7,235 nucleotides of DNA from Candidatus Roizmanbacteria bacterium (lineage in GTDB: Bacteria > Patescibacteriota > Microgenomatia > UBA1406 > GWC2-37-13), in the NCBI GenBank assembly GCA_016206365.1, contig JACQRR010000042.1, positions 1-7,235 of the forward strand, read 5' to 3'. The translations under genes were made by a program, and so were the position numbers. The stretch's first letter is position 1. The number at the start of each line of letters is the position of its first letter. Positions 1-4,793 of the stretch are shown here, piece after piece. The notes beneath the pieces were generated by a model. It did no database searches. It was not told the origin of the DNA and saw only the letters and a list, made by a program, of their open reading frames with translations.

Positions 1-82
1 CTTCTTTTTTTATCTTAATAGAAACCTCATTCGTTTAGAAGAATTACTATATTAAGGAGAGCTTAACACGTAAGGTGGGATT
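1..82. other. Left-edge non-coding sequence with a short dyad
   Basis: No coding signal is visible here. A perfect 5-bp dyad, TTAAG-gagag-CTTAA at 53-67, lies 16 bases beyond the stop codon of the minus-strand gene that ends at 83. The minus-strand sequence after it has only a T-poor tail, so it is a weak terminator candidate at best. Confidence 0.3.
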
Positions 83-616
83 TTATTTTGTAATGCCTAG
101 GAAGTTTTCTATAGTCTTAGCCAGCATAGGTGCTAAGCCAGACCTGATTACAATTTTAGTAACTTGAAAATCTGACCTAACGCCTGCAACTGGGGGATGA
201 AGGTAATAGAACCCCATGTCTGGAGAGGCGTGTCTTTGACGGCCTCCCCAATTTCCACCAAAAATTCTTCCAGCCCATAGACCGGCTAAAACCCTCTCTA
301 GATCATATCTTCTACCGCCTAGGGCAATTCTGTATTTGTCGGGATTCTTTGGATCTTCTGCTATTGCGGAAATCGCGCCTGATATTTCGCCGTAATTTAA
401 ACTTTCTTCAAAGTCTGGGCCGCGATCAGCCACGCACAAAAATTCTCCCTCGGGTTGGGCCGATTCAACAGCTCTACAAAATTCACGATACTGGGCTGCC
501 AGTTTGCCATCAAAAAGTTGCAATCGACCATCTTTCCAAGAAGCCATGGCAGTAAGTAGATCTCGAGGAGATCGTACCAGATCTGCTATACTACGACTTT
601 CAGCGGTTGGATCCAT
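83..616 (-). CDS. Unrecognised 177-aa soluble protein
   Basis: I do not recognise this protein and assign no function. It starts at ATG (614-616) and ends with TAA (83-85). It has no signal peptide and no membrane segment. The N-terminal half is mixed acidic and helical. The middle is rich in Gly and aromatic residues, with GRIFGGNWGGRQRH near residues 117-130. The C-terminus looks like an amphipathic helix ending FLGITK. The frame is uninterrupted, composition is ordinary, and the opposite-strand reading frame at 349-555 looks like a shadow. No Shine-Dalgarno site precedes the ATG, and a TATAAT box ends only 3 bases upstream, so the mRNA is either leaderless or begins elsewhere; the next in-frame Met is residue 24. 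The neighbouring gene at 701-1372 has the same orientation 84 bases upstream, so readthrough into this gene is possible. Confidence 0.75.
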   Translation of the reverse strand: MDPTAESRSIADLVRSPRDLLTAMASWKDGRLQLFDGKLAAQYREFCRAVESAQPEGEFLCVADRGPDFEESLNYGEISGAISAIAEDPKNPDKYRIALGGRRYDLERVLAGLWAGRIFGGNWGGRQRHASPDMGFYYLHPPVAGVRSDFQVTKIVIRSGLAPMLAKTIENFLGITK

Positions 617-619
617 ATC

Positions 620-650
620 ATTATAATAATATAGTTTTCCTCGATTTCAA
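620..650 (-). promoter_or_regulatory. Candidate promoter of the 83-616 gene
   Basis: On the minus strand, TTGAAA (650-645) is followed after 19 bases by a perfect TATAAT (625-620). The spacer is longer than the usual 17. The -10 box lies 3 bases from the ATG, so transcription would start at or inside the start codon. The -10 match is strong but the geometry is unusual, hence moderate confidence. Confidence 0.4.
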
Positions 651-700
651 GTCTATTTGGACTAAGCTGCTTTATTTTGGAAGCATTAACCTGGTTGAAA

Positions 701-1372
701 TTAAGCAGTTTCTTGAGGGGATGGCGTAGCCGGTAAACGACGCATGAACAGAGAAAGAAATCCTGCGTAATCAGCAGGTCCGTTAAAAACTGCTGGAGAT
801 ATACTATAGCCGCTTGGTAAAAGGGTCTCTACTCTTGGATTGATGTCGGGTAACCCATAATTTTCTCCTGGTAAATCGACCCAGGCACTGAAGCGCCTTC
901 CGTCGCGTTCAAAAGTTGTGGTTAATTCATATTTTGTATCAAAAGTTCCTAACTCATGTTGTAACTGACCTCTTGCATTAGTTCCTTCAATATCACCAAA
1001 GCGTCTAGTTATATTTAATCTATCAGTAAACTTGCCAGCATATGCATCACCATCTACGTCGCCAAGCACTGCCGAAGCTGAAGATCTGGATATTCTCCGA
1101 GAGGACCATACACTTATAGGCGGCTTTCCTCCCTCTTCATCAACAATGTCCCTCGCAACTCTTAAAATATAGTCGCCTCTAGATTCTTCATCTTGATAAA
1201 CCTGAACGGTGGCAAGAGGATGAAGCAAAGCTGCTCGTAATCTTTCTCTAAGTTCTGCAACGACTTGATGTACTTCTGCTGTCGCAGCCAAATTCTCCAG
1301 TACCCTTTGTTCATCTGACGTCAAGGACTCTTTTGGCAACTTCTTTAAAGATTCTAAAGTCGATTCAGTCAT
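701..1372 (-). CDS. Unrecognised 223-aa soluble protein
   Basis: I do not recognise this family. It starts at ATG (1370-1372), chosen because a promoter abuts it, and stops with TAA (701-703). There is no signal peptide or transmembrane helix. Residues 1-50 are predicted helical and charged, ending in a Leu/Arg-rich heptad-like stretch (VVAELRERLRAALL) that could be a short coiled coil. The rest looks beta-rich: alternating polar and hydrophobic stretches, an acidic loop GDVDGDAYAGK near residue 105, and the segment TTTFERDGRRFSAWVDLPGE. The GDVDGD stretch resembles a metal-binding loop only superficially. No Shine-Dalgarno site is present. It lies head-to-tail with the 83-616 gene, 84 bases apart, and the two might share a transcript, although the downstream gene has a -10-like box of its own. 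Confidence 0.75.
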   Translation of the reverse strand: MTESTLESLKKLPKESLTSDEQRVLENLAATAEVHQVVAELRERLRAALLHPLATVQVYQDEESRGDYILRVARDIVDEEGGKPPISVWSSRRISRSSASAVLGDVDGDAYAGKFTDRLNITRRFGDIEGTNARGQLQHELGTFDTKYELTTTFERDGRRFSAWVDLPGENYGLPDINPRVETLLPSGYSISPAVFNGPADYAGFLSLFMRRLPATPSPQETA

Positions 1373-1378
1373 ATGATT

Positions 1379-1406
1379 AATTTAACAAACTCTAATTATT
1401 TGTCAA
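1379..1406 (-). promoter_or_regulatory. Promoter of the 701-1372 gene, leaderless geometry
   Basis: On the minus strand a perfect -35 box TTGACA (1406-1401) is followed after 16 bases by TAAATT (1384-1379), preceded by TG at the extended -10 position. Only 6 bases separate the -10 box from the ATG at 1372, so the expected first transcribed base is the A of the start codon, or within a base or two of it. This is the best sigma-70-type promoter in the window. Confidence 0.65.
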
Positions 1407-1454
1407 TAGGGAGTGGCCGTTATCAATAATTTTAGACTGTCAGGAGAGTCCTTT

Positions 1455-1475
1455 CAACTCCAGAAGTTGGATTTT
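1455..1475 (+). repeat. Hairpin repeat, copy 1 (degenerate)
   Basis: CAACT-ccaga-AGTTG followed by GATTTT. It belongs to the six-copy hairpin family (others at 2842, 3798, 4887, 5063 and 6128). It lies upstream of a divergent minus-strand gene with no plus-strand gene before it, so it is unlikely to terminate a known transcript here. A half copy, GGGTTGGATTTT, lies at 1661-1672. Confidence 0.6.
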
Positions 1476-1535
1476 AAGCTTGTTATCGGGACAGTTGAGA
1501 AGAGCCATTTGTATTAATATTAGTTCTCAACGGAG

Positions 1536-1589
1536 TTTATCCCGATGAAAATCGGGACTCCTCAGGATGACAGGAAGTGCGAAACTCGT
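1536..1589 (+). mobile_element. Right-end fragment of a 13-bp-TIR element
   Basis: This 54-base stretch is identical to 3610-3663, the right end of the complete element at 3475-3664. It includes the hairpin CCCGAT-gaaa-ATCGGG, the CTCAGGATGACA repeat end and most of the terminal inverted repeat (TGCGAAACTCGT). The left half of that element is missing here. An inverted end-like sequence, CGATTTCGCACTT, follows at 1631-1643 on the far side of a decamer array. Confidence 0.7.
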
Positions 1590-1590
1590 A

Positions 1591-1630
1591 TAAAGGAAAT
1601 TAGAGGAAGTTAAAGGAATTACCGGAGGCT
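1591..1630 (+). repeat. Purine-rich 10-bp tandem array, copy 1
   Basis: Four consecutive 10-bp units: TAAAGGAAAT, TAGAGGAAGT, TAAAGGAATT, ACCGGAGGCT. The same decamer consensus recurs at 3669, 5143 and 6299. The complementary strand is C/T-rich and almost free of G. The array is trapped between two element ends (1536-1589 and about 1630-1643). Confidence 0.65.
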
Positions 1631-1730
1631 CGATTTCGCACTTGTAGAAATTAAAGGCAGGGGTTGGATTTTATCTCTCATTTCTCTCTTAGAAAATATG
1701 TCGAACTAAAAGGGTGTCTAATTATCCCAT

Positions 1731-1980
1731 ATAGTAAGAGTTCACAAGTCTTGACAAAACCATATCAAACTATACATTTTTGTCATTGCGAGGAGTGGTG
1801 ATTTTTAGCTGAAACGACGAGGCAATCTCATCATTATAACGATCTGAAACAGAGATTGCGGAGTTTATCCCGAGCTGTTTTGAGATTGCTTCTCCCGCCT
1901 ATGGCGGGATCGCAATGACAGCGAGGGACCCCTCGCTCGCAATGACATTTTGTGTCAAGAACCCTGAACTCTTACCTAGT
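1731..1980. mobile_element. Non-autonomous inverted-repeat element containing a TGTCATTGCGAG repeat
   Basis: The ends are imperfect inverted repeats of about 30 bp. A perfect 11-bp core GTAAGAGTTCA (1734-1744) faces TGAACTCTTAC (1965-1975), and TCTTGACAAAA (1749-1759) faces TTTTGTGTCAAGA (1948-1960). Inside, at 1781-1947, is a palindromic repeat that opens TGTCATTGCGAGGAG and closes with two copies of TCGCAATGACA (1910-1920 and 1937-1947). The two closing copies flank a tight hairpin GCGAGGG-ac-CCCTCGC (1921-1936), and a second hairpin CCCGCC-tat-GGCGGG lies at 1894-1908. No transposase is present and no clear target-site duplication is seen. Confidence 0.6.
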
Positions 1981-2009
1981 ATAAAGTTCATCGATTAAAT
2001 AAAGGATTA

Positions 2010-2018
2010 TGCTATAAT
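2010..2018 (+). promoter_or_regulatory. Extended -10 promoter of the 2037-2744 gene
   Basis: TGc-TATAAT is a perfect extended -10 box. No good -35 box lies at the expected distance, as is common for extended -10 promoters. The start codon at 2037 is 18 bases beyond the box, giving a leader of about 12 nucleotides. Confidence 0.6.
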
Positions 2019-2036
2019 ATTGACCTAAATGATAAT

Positions 2037-2744
2037 ATGACTGAACGTTCAATTTATTTTGCTCAACATGTTTATAGGGGTAGTGTTTACGATAAAGCCC
2101 CTTCAAGACGACCATTTGATCGAAGAATAATTGAATCTAAAGGTTGCATTGGTCTAAAAGCACTGCTTGATGGTGTTAAGCGTCTTAACAGATTAAATGA
2201 AGATCAAATATTGACTCTTGAAACACAGGTTGAAATTGTCAGACAACTTATTTTAAAACTTCTGAGTGAGGGGGGAGTCATAACTCGTGACGGCCACATT
2301 CTTCAAACATCACTGGCTGGGTTACCTGATAATTTAATAAAATATATAGAAGAAAATCAAATTGTTGACATGAATGCAGGCGACTTAGCCAAAAATTTCG
2401 GTTTTAATTTACAGGATAAAAATGCTTTACCAGAGAAAGATCCTGAACAAAGAGTTAACTTAACTCCAAAAACATATTTAGTATTAGTTTGTCCTGTTAG
2501 CGATGAACAGCTCGTACCGCGAAAAAACTACGCTCCCAAACTTCAGTATCCCCTGGCAATTGAAACCATTGATGGCAGTCTCACTCCGCTTAGTGGTTTT
2601 ATAGATGCTATGGCTAATTTTACTTCAAGATTATTCAGACAAACAAAAATCACTGCATTTCCAGTGAAACCGAGTCAAAAAGCGGTTGTTAATCAAATAA
2701 TTTGCGATCTTTACGCAGAATCAAATCCCCCCCGGTTAAAGTAG
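2037..2744 (+). CDS. Unrecognised 235-aa soluble protein
   Basis: I do not recognise this protein. It runs from ATG (2037-2039) to TAG (2742-2744). An ATG at 2029 is in another frame and meets a stop at once. There is no signal peptide or transmembrane helix. Residues 1-35 are basic and aromatic. Residues 36-80 are strongly helical (LKALLDGVKRLNRLNEDQI and a Leu-rich helix VEIVRQLILKLL). The segment YLVLVCPVSDEQLVP near residues 146-160 looks like a buried beta strand and loop. The C-terminal 60 residues are mixed, ending PPRLK. Two cysteines (in KGCIG and LVCPV) are not arranged as a metal site. No Shine-Dalgarno site is visible in the short leader. It is probably monocistronic: its own promoter lies upstream, and a hairpin with a T-run (2842) and a new promoter (2898) follow. 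Confidence 0.75.
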   Translation: MTERSIYFAQHVYRGSVYDKAPSRRPFDRRIIESKGCIGLKALLDGVKRLNRLNEDQILTLETQVEIVRQLILKLLSEGGVITRDGHILQTSLAGLPDNLIKYIEENQIVDMNAGDLAKNFGFNLQDKNALPEKDPEQRVNLTPKTYLVLVCPVSDEQLVPRKNYAPKLQYPLAIETIDGSLTPLSGFIDAMANFTSRLFRQTKITAFPVKPSQKAVVNQIICDLYAESNPPRLK

Positions 2745-2840
2745 ATCTTAAATAATTTTTTCTCTGCCTGATTGTTGTGATGTTCATTAAAGGTGTACTT
2801 CATTTTTATTTGTAAATATTTAGAATACTAGAACGATGTA

Positions 2841-2864
2841 TCCAACTCCAGAGGTTGGATTTTA
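2841..2864 (+). terminator. Hairpin repeat, copy 2; likely terminator after 2037-2744
   Basis: CCAAC-tccagag-GTTGG followed by ATTTTA, about 100 bases after the stop codon of the 2037-2744 gene and before the next promoter. It is preceded by GAACGATGTAT, resembling the GACGATATTT that precedes other copies. The stem is short and an A interrupts the start of the T-run, so termination may be partial. Confidence 0.5.
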
Positions 2865-2897
2865 GTATCGGATTTCTAGGGAGAATTAAGCGTTCTC

Positions 2898-2924
2898 TTG
2901 CTAAATATTAATGTTTCCTATAAA
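2898..2924 (+). promoter_or_regulatory. Promoter of the DUF1003 gene
   Basis: TTGCTA (2898-2903) and TATAAA (2919-2924) are 15 bases apart, slightly tight. The ATG at 2943 is 18 bases past the -10 box, giving a leader of about 12 nucleotides. The -35 sequence is the same as that of the lipoprotein gene (3822). A 5-bp dyad GAGAA-ttaagcg-TTCTC (2881-2897) abuts the -35 box and could be an operator, but it may be chance. Confidence 0.5.
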
Positions 2925-2942
2925 ATTGTGCCATTTATATAC

Positions 2943-3452
2943 ATGAAGAAGAATCAGCGTTCAGCGCGAAATTTACAGATGATTCGCGCATATGAAGTGA
3001 AAGAACTTAAGGAGCGTCCGTTCTCCGTACGGATCGCTGACTCATTGACTGCCTACTTCGGAACGGCAAAATTTTTCCTGTATGTTTTTCTTGTCACAGT
3101 TATTTGGATCGTCATAAACGTCGGAGCGATTCCCAAAATAGTACCATTTGATCCATATCCATTTATATTATTGACGATGATTGCCTCTGTCGGAGCTATT
3201 TTTTTGACTATTAATGTGCTCATCAGTCAAAATCGGCAAAGTCATATCAACACCATGCGAAATGAACTGCTTCTACAAATGATTTTAATCACCGAACGCG
3301 AACTGACAAAAGCTTTGCAACTGATTGTCAAAGCCGGAAAACGCTCAAAGATTCTTGGTAAATATGACCCAGAACTTGCGGAAATGCTAAAAACTACCGA
3401 TGTTGGCTGGATTGAGAAAAAACTTGAAGAGCAATTAAATGGAAAAAATTAA
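2943..3452 (+). CDS. DUF1003 family membrane protein, 169 aa
   Basis: This is a small inner-membrane protein of the DUF1003 (PF06210) family, whose function is unknown. Family hallmarks seen here are an N-terminal ERPFSVRIADSLTAYFG segment (24-40), a first membrane helix (about 44-62, ending IVINVG), the signature FDPYPFILL (69-77), a second membrane helix (about 73-94) and SQNRQ (95-99). A charged, helical C-terminal cytoplasmic domain completes it. The usual Ala/Pro-rich second helix is replaced by SVGAIFLTINVLI, a mild divergence. Length is normal for the family. The frame extends upstream to a TTG at 2898, but the promoter lies inside that extension, so ATG 2943 is the likely start. No Shine-Dalgarno site is seen. 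Its TAA overlaps the first base of a duplicated repeat segment (3452-3784 with 6285-6434). Confidence 0.88.
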   Translation: MKKNQRSARNLQMIRAYEVKELKERPFSVRIADSLTAYFGTAKFFLYVFLVTVIWIVINVGAIPKIVPFDPYPFILLTMIASVGAIFLTINVLISQNRQSHINTMRNELLLQMILITERELTKALQLIVKAGKRSKILGKYDPELAEMLKTTDVGWIEKKLEEQLNGKN

Positions 3453-3474
3453 ACTCTGTAGATTTTAAAGGAGA

Positions 3475-3664
3475 CACGAGTTTCGCAGTTGTCATTCTGA
3501 GCACATTCGACAAGCTCAGTGTAAACTCCGTGAAGAATCTCTTCCGAATGCGAGTTCTGAAAGGACGTCTGACGTCCTGAAACAAGTTCAGAGATCCTTC
3601 GTCGTGGAATTTATCCCGATGAAAATCGGGACTCCTCAGGATGACAGGAAGTGCGAAACTCGTG
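3475..3664. mobile_element. Complete 190-bp MITE-like element with 13-bp perfect TIRs
   Basis: Perfect terminal inverted repeats CACGAGTTTCGCA (3475-3487) and TGCGAAACTCGTG (3652-3664) enclose a TGTCATTCTGAG-type palindromic repeat. This begins GTCATTCTGAGC (about 3490), contains GAAGAATCTC and its counterpart GAGATCCTTCG, and ends CTCAGGATGACA (about 3635-3646). A CCCGAT-gaaa-ATCGGG hairpin lies at about 3615-3630. AGA flanks both ends (3472-3474 and 3665-3667), a possible 3-bp target duplication. It encodes no protein. It interrupts a decamer array whose nearly uninterrupted counterpart lies at 6299-6358. A right-end fragment is at 1536-1589. Confidence 0.75.
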
Positions 3665-3668
3665 AGAT

Positions 3669-3708
3669 TAAAGGAAATTAGGGGAACTTAAGGGAGAATA
3701 AGGGAAGT
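3669..3708 (+). repeat. Purine-rich 10-bp tandem array, copy 2
   Basis: Units TAAAGGAAAT, TAGGGGAACT, TAAGGGAGAA, TAAGGGAAGT, exactly 10 bp apart. A further unit, TAAAGGAGAC at 3466-3475, was separated from the rest by the inserted element. The last base of the array is part of the stop codon (on the minus strand) of the adjacent relic. Confidence 0.7.
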
Positions 3709-3784
3709 TAAATTTTGATTTTTCTTGCAAAATCCTCGGGGTGGAACCAGAGCTGGGAGTCGGTTACAATCTCCGTCGTCTGAT
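3672..3784. repeat. 113-bp perfect duplicate of the nucleotidyltransferase gene end
   Basis: Bases 3672-3784 and 6322-6434 read identically across part of the decamer array and the last 25 codons of the nucleotidyltransferase gene on the minus strand. Identity stops abruptly after TGAT, where one copy continues TGTGAC and the other GCTTTC. A further 21 identical bases (3452-3472 and 6285-6305) lie on the other side of the inserted element, so the original duplication was about 150 bp. Confidence 0.85.
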
Positions 3785-3818
3785 TGTGACGATATTTCCA
3801 ACTCCGGAGGTTGGATTT
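3708..3818 (-). pseudogene. Relic of nucleotidyltransferase 3' end, copy A
   Basis: On the minus strand, 36 codons and a TAA stay open. The reading starts KSNLRSWKYRHN and continues QTTEIVTDSQLWFHPEDFA. The last 25 codons are identical in DNA to the end of the real gene at 6358-6434. Upstream of the homologous part the frame hits a TAG three codons before KSN, and no start codon is present. It is therefore a 3' fragment without a gene body. The hairpin repeat at 3798-3820 encodes its first residues. Confidence 0.7.
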
Positions 3819-3820
3819 AT
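3798..3820 (+). terminator. Hairpin repeat, copy 3; likely terminator after DUF1003 gene
   Basis: CCAACTCCGGAGGTTGG followed by ATTTAT, preceded by GTGACGATATTT. Copy 4 (4887-4903) has the same stem and the same lead-in. It lies between the DUF1003 gene and the next promoter. The -35 box at 3822 begins directly after it. Confidence 0.5.
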
Positions 3821-3821
3821 C

Positions 3822-3850
3822 TTGCTAAAATTATTAAAATATAATATACT
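3822..3850 (+). promoter_or_regulatory. Promoter of the lipoprotein gene
   Basis: TTGCTA (3822-3827), an ideal 17-base spacer, then TATACT (3845-3850). An overlapping TATAAT lies at 3840-3845. The ATG at 3862 is 11 bases past the -10 box, leaving a leader of about 5 nucleotides. Confidence 0.6.
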
Positions 3851-3861
3851 ATAAGTCTAAT

Positions 3862-4446
3862 ATGGCGGGATTCCTTAAACAATCTATTTTTGCCTCTTCA
3901 CGTTCGCCCGAGAGAAAACATGGTCAACCCAGTATGCTCCAACTACCAAAAGGAGTTATTTTAACGATGTTGGTCTTAAATGCGGCCTGTGGAATAGTCC
4001 AACCTAAATCTCCTACTTCTACACCCACAGAATCTGCTCCGGCTACATTAACTCCAACGCCATGTGCTCCCCCAGATCAAATACCCGATGTATTCGACGC
4101 TGGCCAAACTCTGCCATTAACAGAATGGTCTGTTTGGAAGGGTGAAAGAATAGAATATGAAACTGGGGGCGGAAGCAGCTACTTTTTTAGCGTTGAACCT
4201 GGACAGGGTGAAGGAGATATTGAAATTCTTGTAGAGATCGATCCGGCTAGACCTGGCATCGCCGTTGCAGAGTTGGGTAGGTATCAACTAGCAGATGGTA
4301 GAGCCGTCCAAATACCTATGGCAACGAGTACTGATTCGGGTAAATATATAATTAATGGACCAATTGTCATAAGCAATTGCTCTGGAGTATTGCAAATCAA
4401 TGATCAATATAAAGATAGGATTACAGAAATTGATATCAATGGATAA
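3862..4446 (+). CDS. Probable secreted lipoprotein, 194 aa
   Basis: This is a predicted surface-anchored protein of unknown function. It has a hydrophobic segment (residues 31-42, GVILTMLVLNAA) and Cys43, in the lipobox-like context L-N-A-A-C. The Asn at -3 departs from the usual pattern. A Pro/Thr/Ser-rich linker follows (47-71, with STPTESAPATLTPTP), then a beta-rich domain of about 120 residues. Cys68 and Cys173 could form a disulfide outside the cell. The start is ATG 3862, set by the close promoter; it gives an unusually long N-region of about 30 residues. An internal ATG at 3934 (Met25) would give a more typical lipoprotein signal with Cys at 19, but it has no Shine-Dalgarno site. The gene ends TAA and runs straight into an intrinsic terminator. 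It appears monocistronic. If the Cys is not lipidated, the segment could be a simple membrane anchor. Confidence 0.75.
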   Translation: MAGFLKQSIFASSRSPERKHGQPSMLQLPKGVILTMLVLNAACGIVQPKSPTSTPTESAPATLTPTPCAPPDQIPDVFDAGQTLPLTEWSVWKGERIEYETGGGSSYFFSVEPGQGEGDIEILVEIDPARPGIAVAELGRYQLADGRAVQIPMATSTDSGKYIINGPIVISNCSGVLQINDQYKDRITEIDING

Positions 4447-4471
4447 CGGGCATCAATATAAGCCCGCTTTT
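4447..4471 (+). terminator. Intrinsic terminator of the lipoprotein gene
   Basis: A CGGGC/GCCCG stem (4447-4451 and 4462-4466) encloses a 10-base loop and is followed by CTTTT. It begins directly after the stop codon. Confidence 0.7.
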
Positions 4472-4610
4472 GATTTAAGAAATAAGCCAGTAAGAAGTTC
4501 CAAATTTAGACGATTTCCTACAGGTCAAGTAAGACGCAGAATTTAAAAGCTGATCTTTATTTTTGCTTGAATCACTCTACCGAATAGAGAACGACATTGT
4601 CTCGATGGTG

Positions 4611-4735
4611 ATCGGTATAAATTAATCCTAAAATATATTTAGTTAGTTTGTCTTCAAGCTCTAAGCCACACCGGGGGTGGGTTTTTATATTGCCAAAACT
4701 ACATGCGGCCGCATGTTCTAAAATCAACATTTTAA
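4611..4735 (+). repeat. Repeat pair member 1: palindrome plus terminator module
   Basis: This is closely similar to 6160-6280 along its length. Shared blocks include ATCGGTATAAATTAAT, TTTGTCTTCAAG, GGGTGGGTTTTTA or close variants, ATTGCCAAAACT and ATGCGGCCGCATGTT. The module contains a terminator (4666-4686) and a perfect 16-bp palindrome ACATGCGGCCGCATGT (4701-4716). Differences are scattered substitutions and a 4-base TAGT gap, as expected for an old duplication. A short untranslated RNA ending at the terminator is possible, but I see no convincing promoter. Confidence 0.7.
4666..4686 (+). terminator. Intrinsic terminator in repeat pair member 1
   Basis: A CCAC/GTGG-centred GC-rich stem (4666-4680) is followed by GTTTTT. 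The equivalent in the sister repeat is 6210-6230. Confidence 0.6.
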
Positions 4736-4751
4736 AATTTGTCAATAATAG

Positions 4752-4793
4752 GTACCAACTTGGATGCCGCCGTCTTCAAATTGGTACTTTTTT
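4752..4793 (+). terminator. Strong intrinsic terminator
   Basis: A perfect 7-bp stem GTACCAA (4752-4758) / TTGGTAC (4781-4787) is followed by six Ts. TTG/CAA pairing extends the stem after one mismatch, with a GC-rich loop. No coding gene lies between this and the terminators at 4447 and 4666, so what transcript it ends is unclear; a small RNA from 4611 onward would fit. Confidence 0.7.

Larger units (their letters stand above)
1381..2036. other. 656-base gene-free stretch made of repeat modules
   Basis: I find no credible gene here. In order it holds a hairpin (1455-1475), a small dyad GTTGAGAA/TTCTCAAC (1494-1501 and 1524-1531), the right end of an inverted-repeat element (1536-1589), a decamer array (1591-1630), an element-end-like sequence (about 1630-1645), a half-hairpin with its T-run (1661-1672), and a second inverted-repeat element (1731-1980). 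The last part (1981-2036) is the promoter of the next gene. Confidence 0.7.
3453..3861. other. 409-base repeat-filled intergenic stretch
   Basis: No gene is seen on either strand. The stretch holds, in order, the 21-bp duplicated lead-in (3452-3472), a complete inverted-repeat element (3475-3664), a decamer array (3669-3708), a nucleotidyltransferase 3' relic on the minus strand (3708-3818), a hairpin (3798-3820) and the promoter of the next gene (3822-3850). The reading frame on the minus strand at 3394-3585 is built from the element and is not a gene. Confidence 0.7.

Noticed and set aside
349..555. 68-codon plus-strand reading frame
   Set aside because: It lies wholly inside the 83-616 gene on the opposite strand, with no promoter or start context.
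1591..1630. CRISPR array or origin iterons
   Set aside because: The decamers are too short and directly adjacent, with no spacers. No cas or replication-initiator gene and no DnaA boxes are nearby.
2898..2942. TTG start that would add 15 residues to the DUF1003 protein
   Set aside because: The TTG is part of the predicted -35 box and the -10 box lies inside the extension. The family's conserved region begins well after ATG 2943.
3394..3585. 63-codon minus-strand reading frame
   Set aside because: It overlaps the end of the DUF1003 gene and the left part of the inverted-repeat element, and reads repeat DNA.
3475..3818. Retron-like or other reverse-transcribed RNA unit (hairpins plus inverted repeats)
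   Set aside because: No reverse transcriptase or effector gene is in the window, and the inverted repeats are explained by the MITE-like element and its near-empty-site partner.
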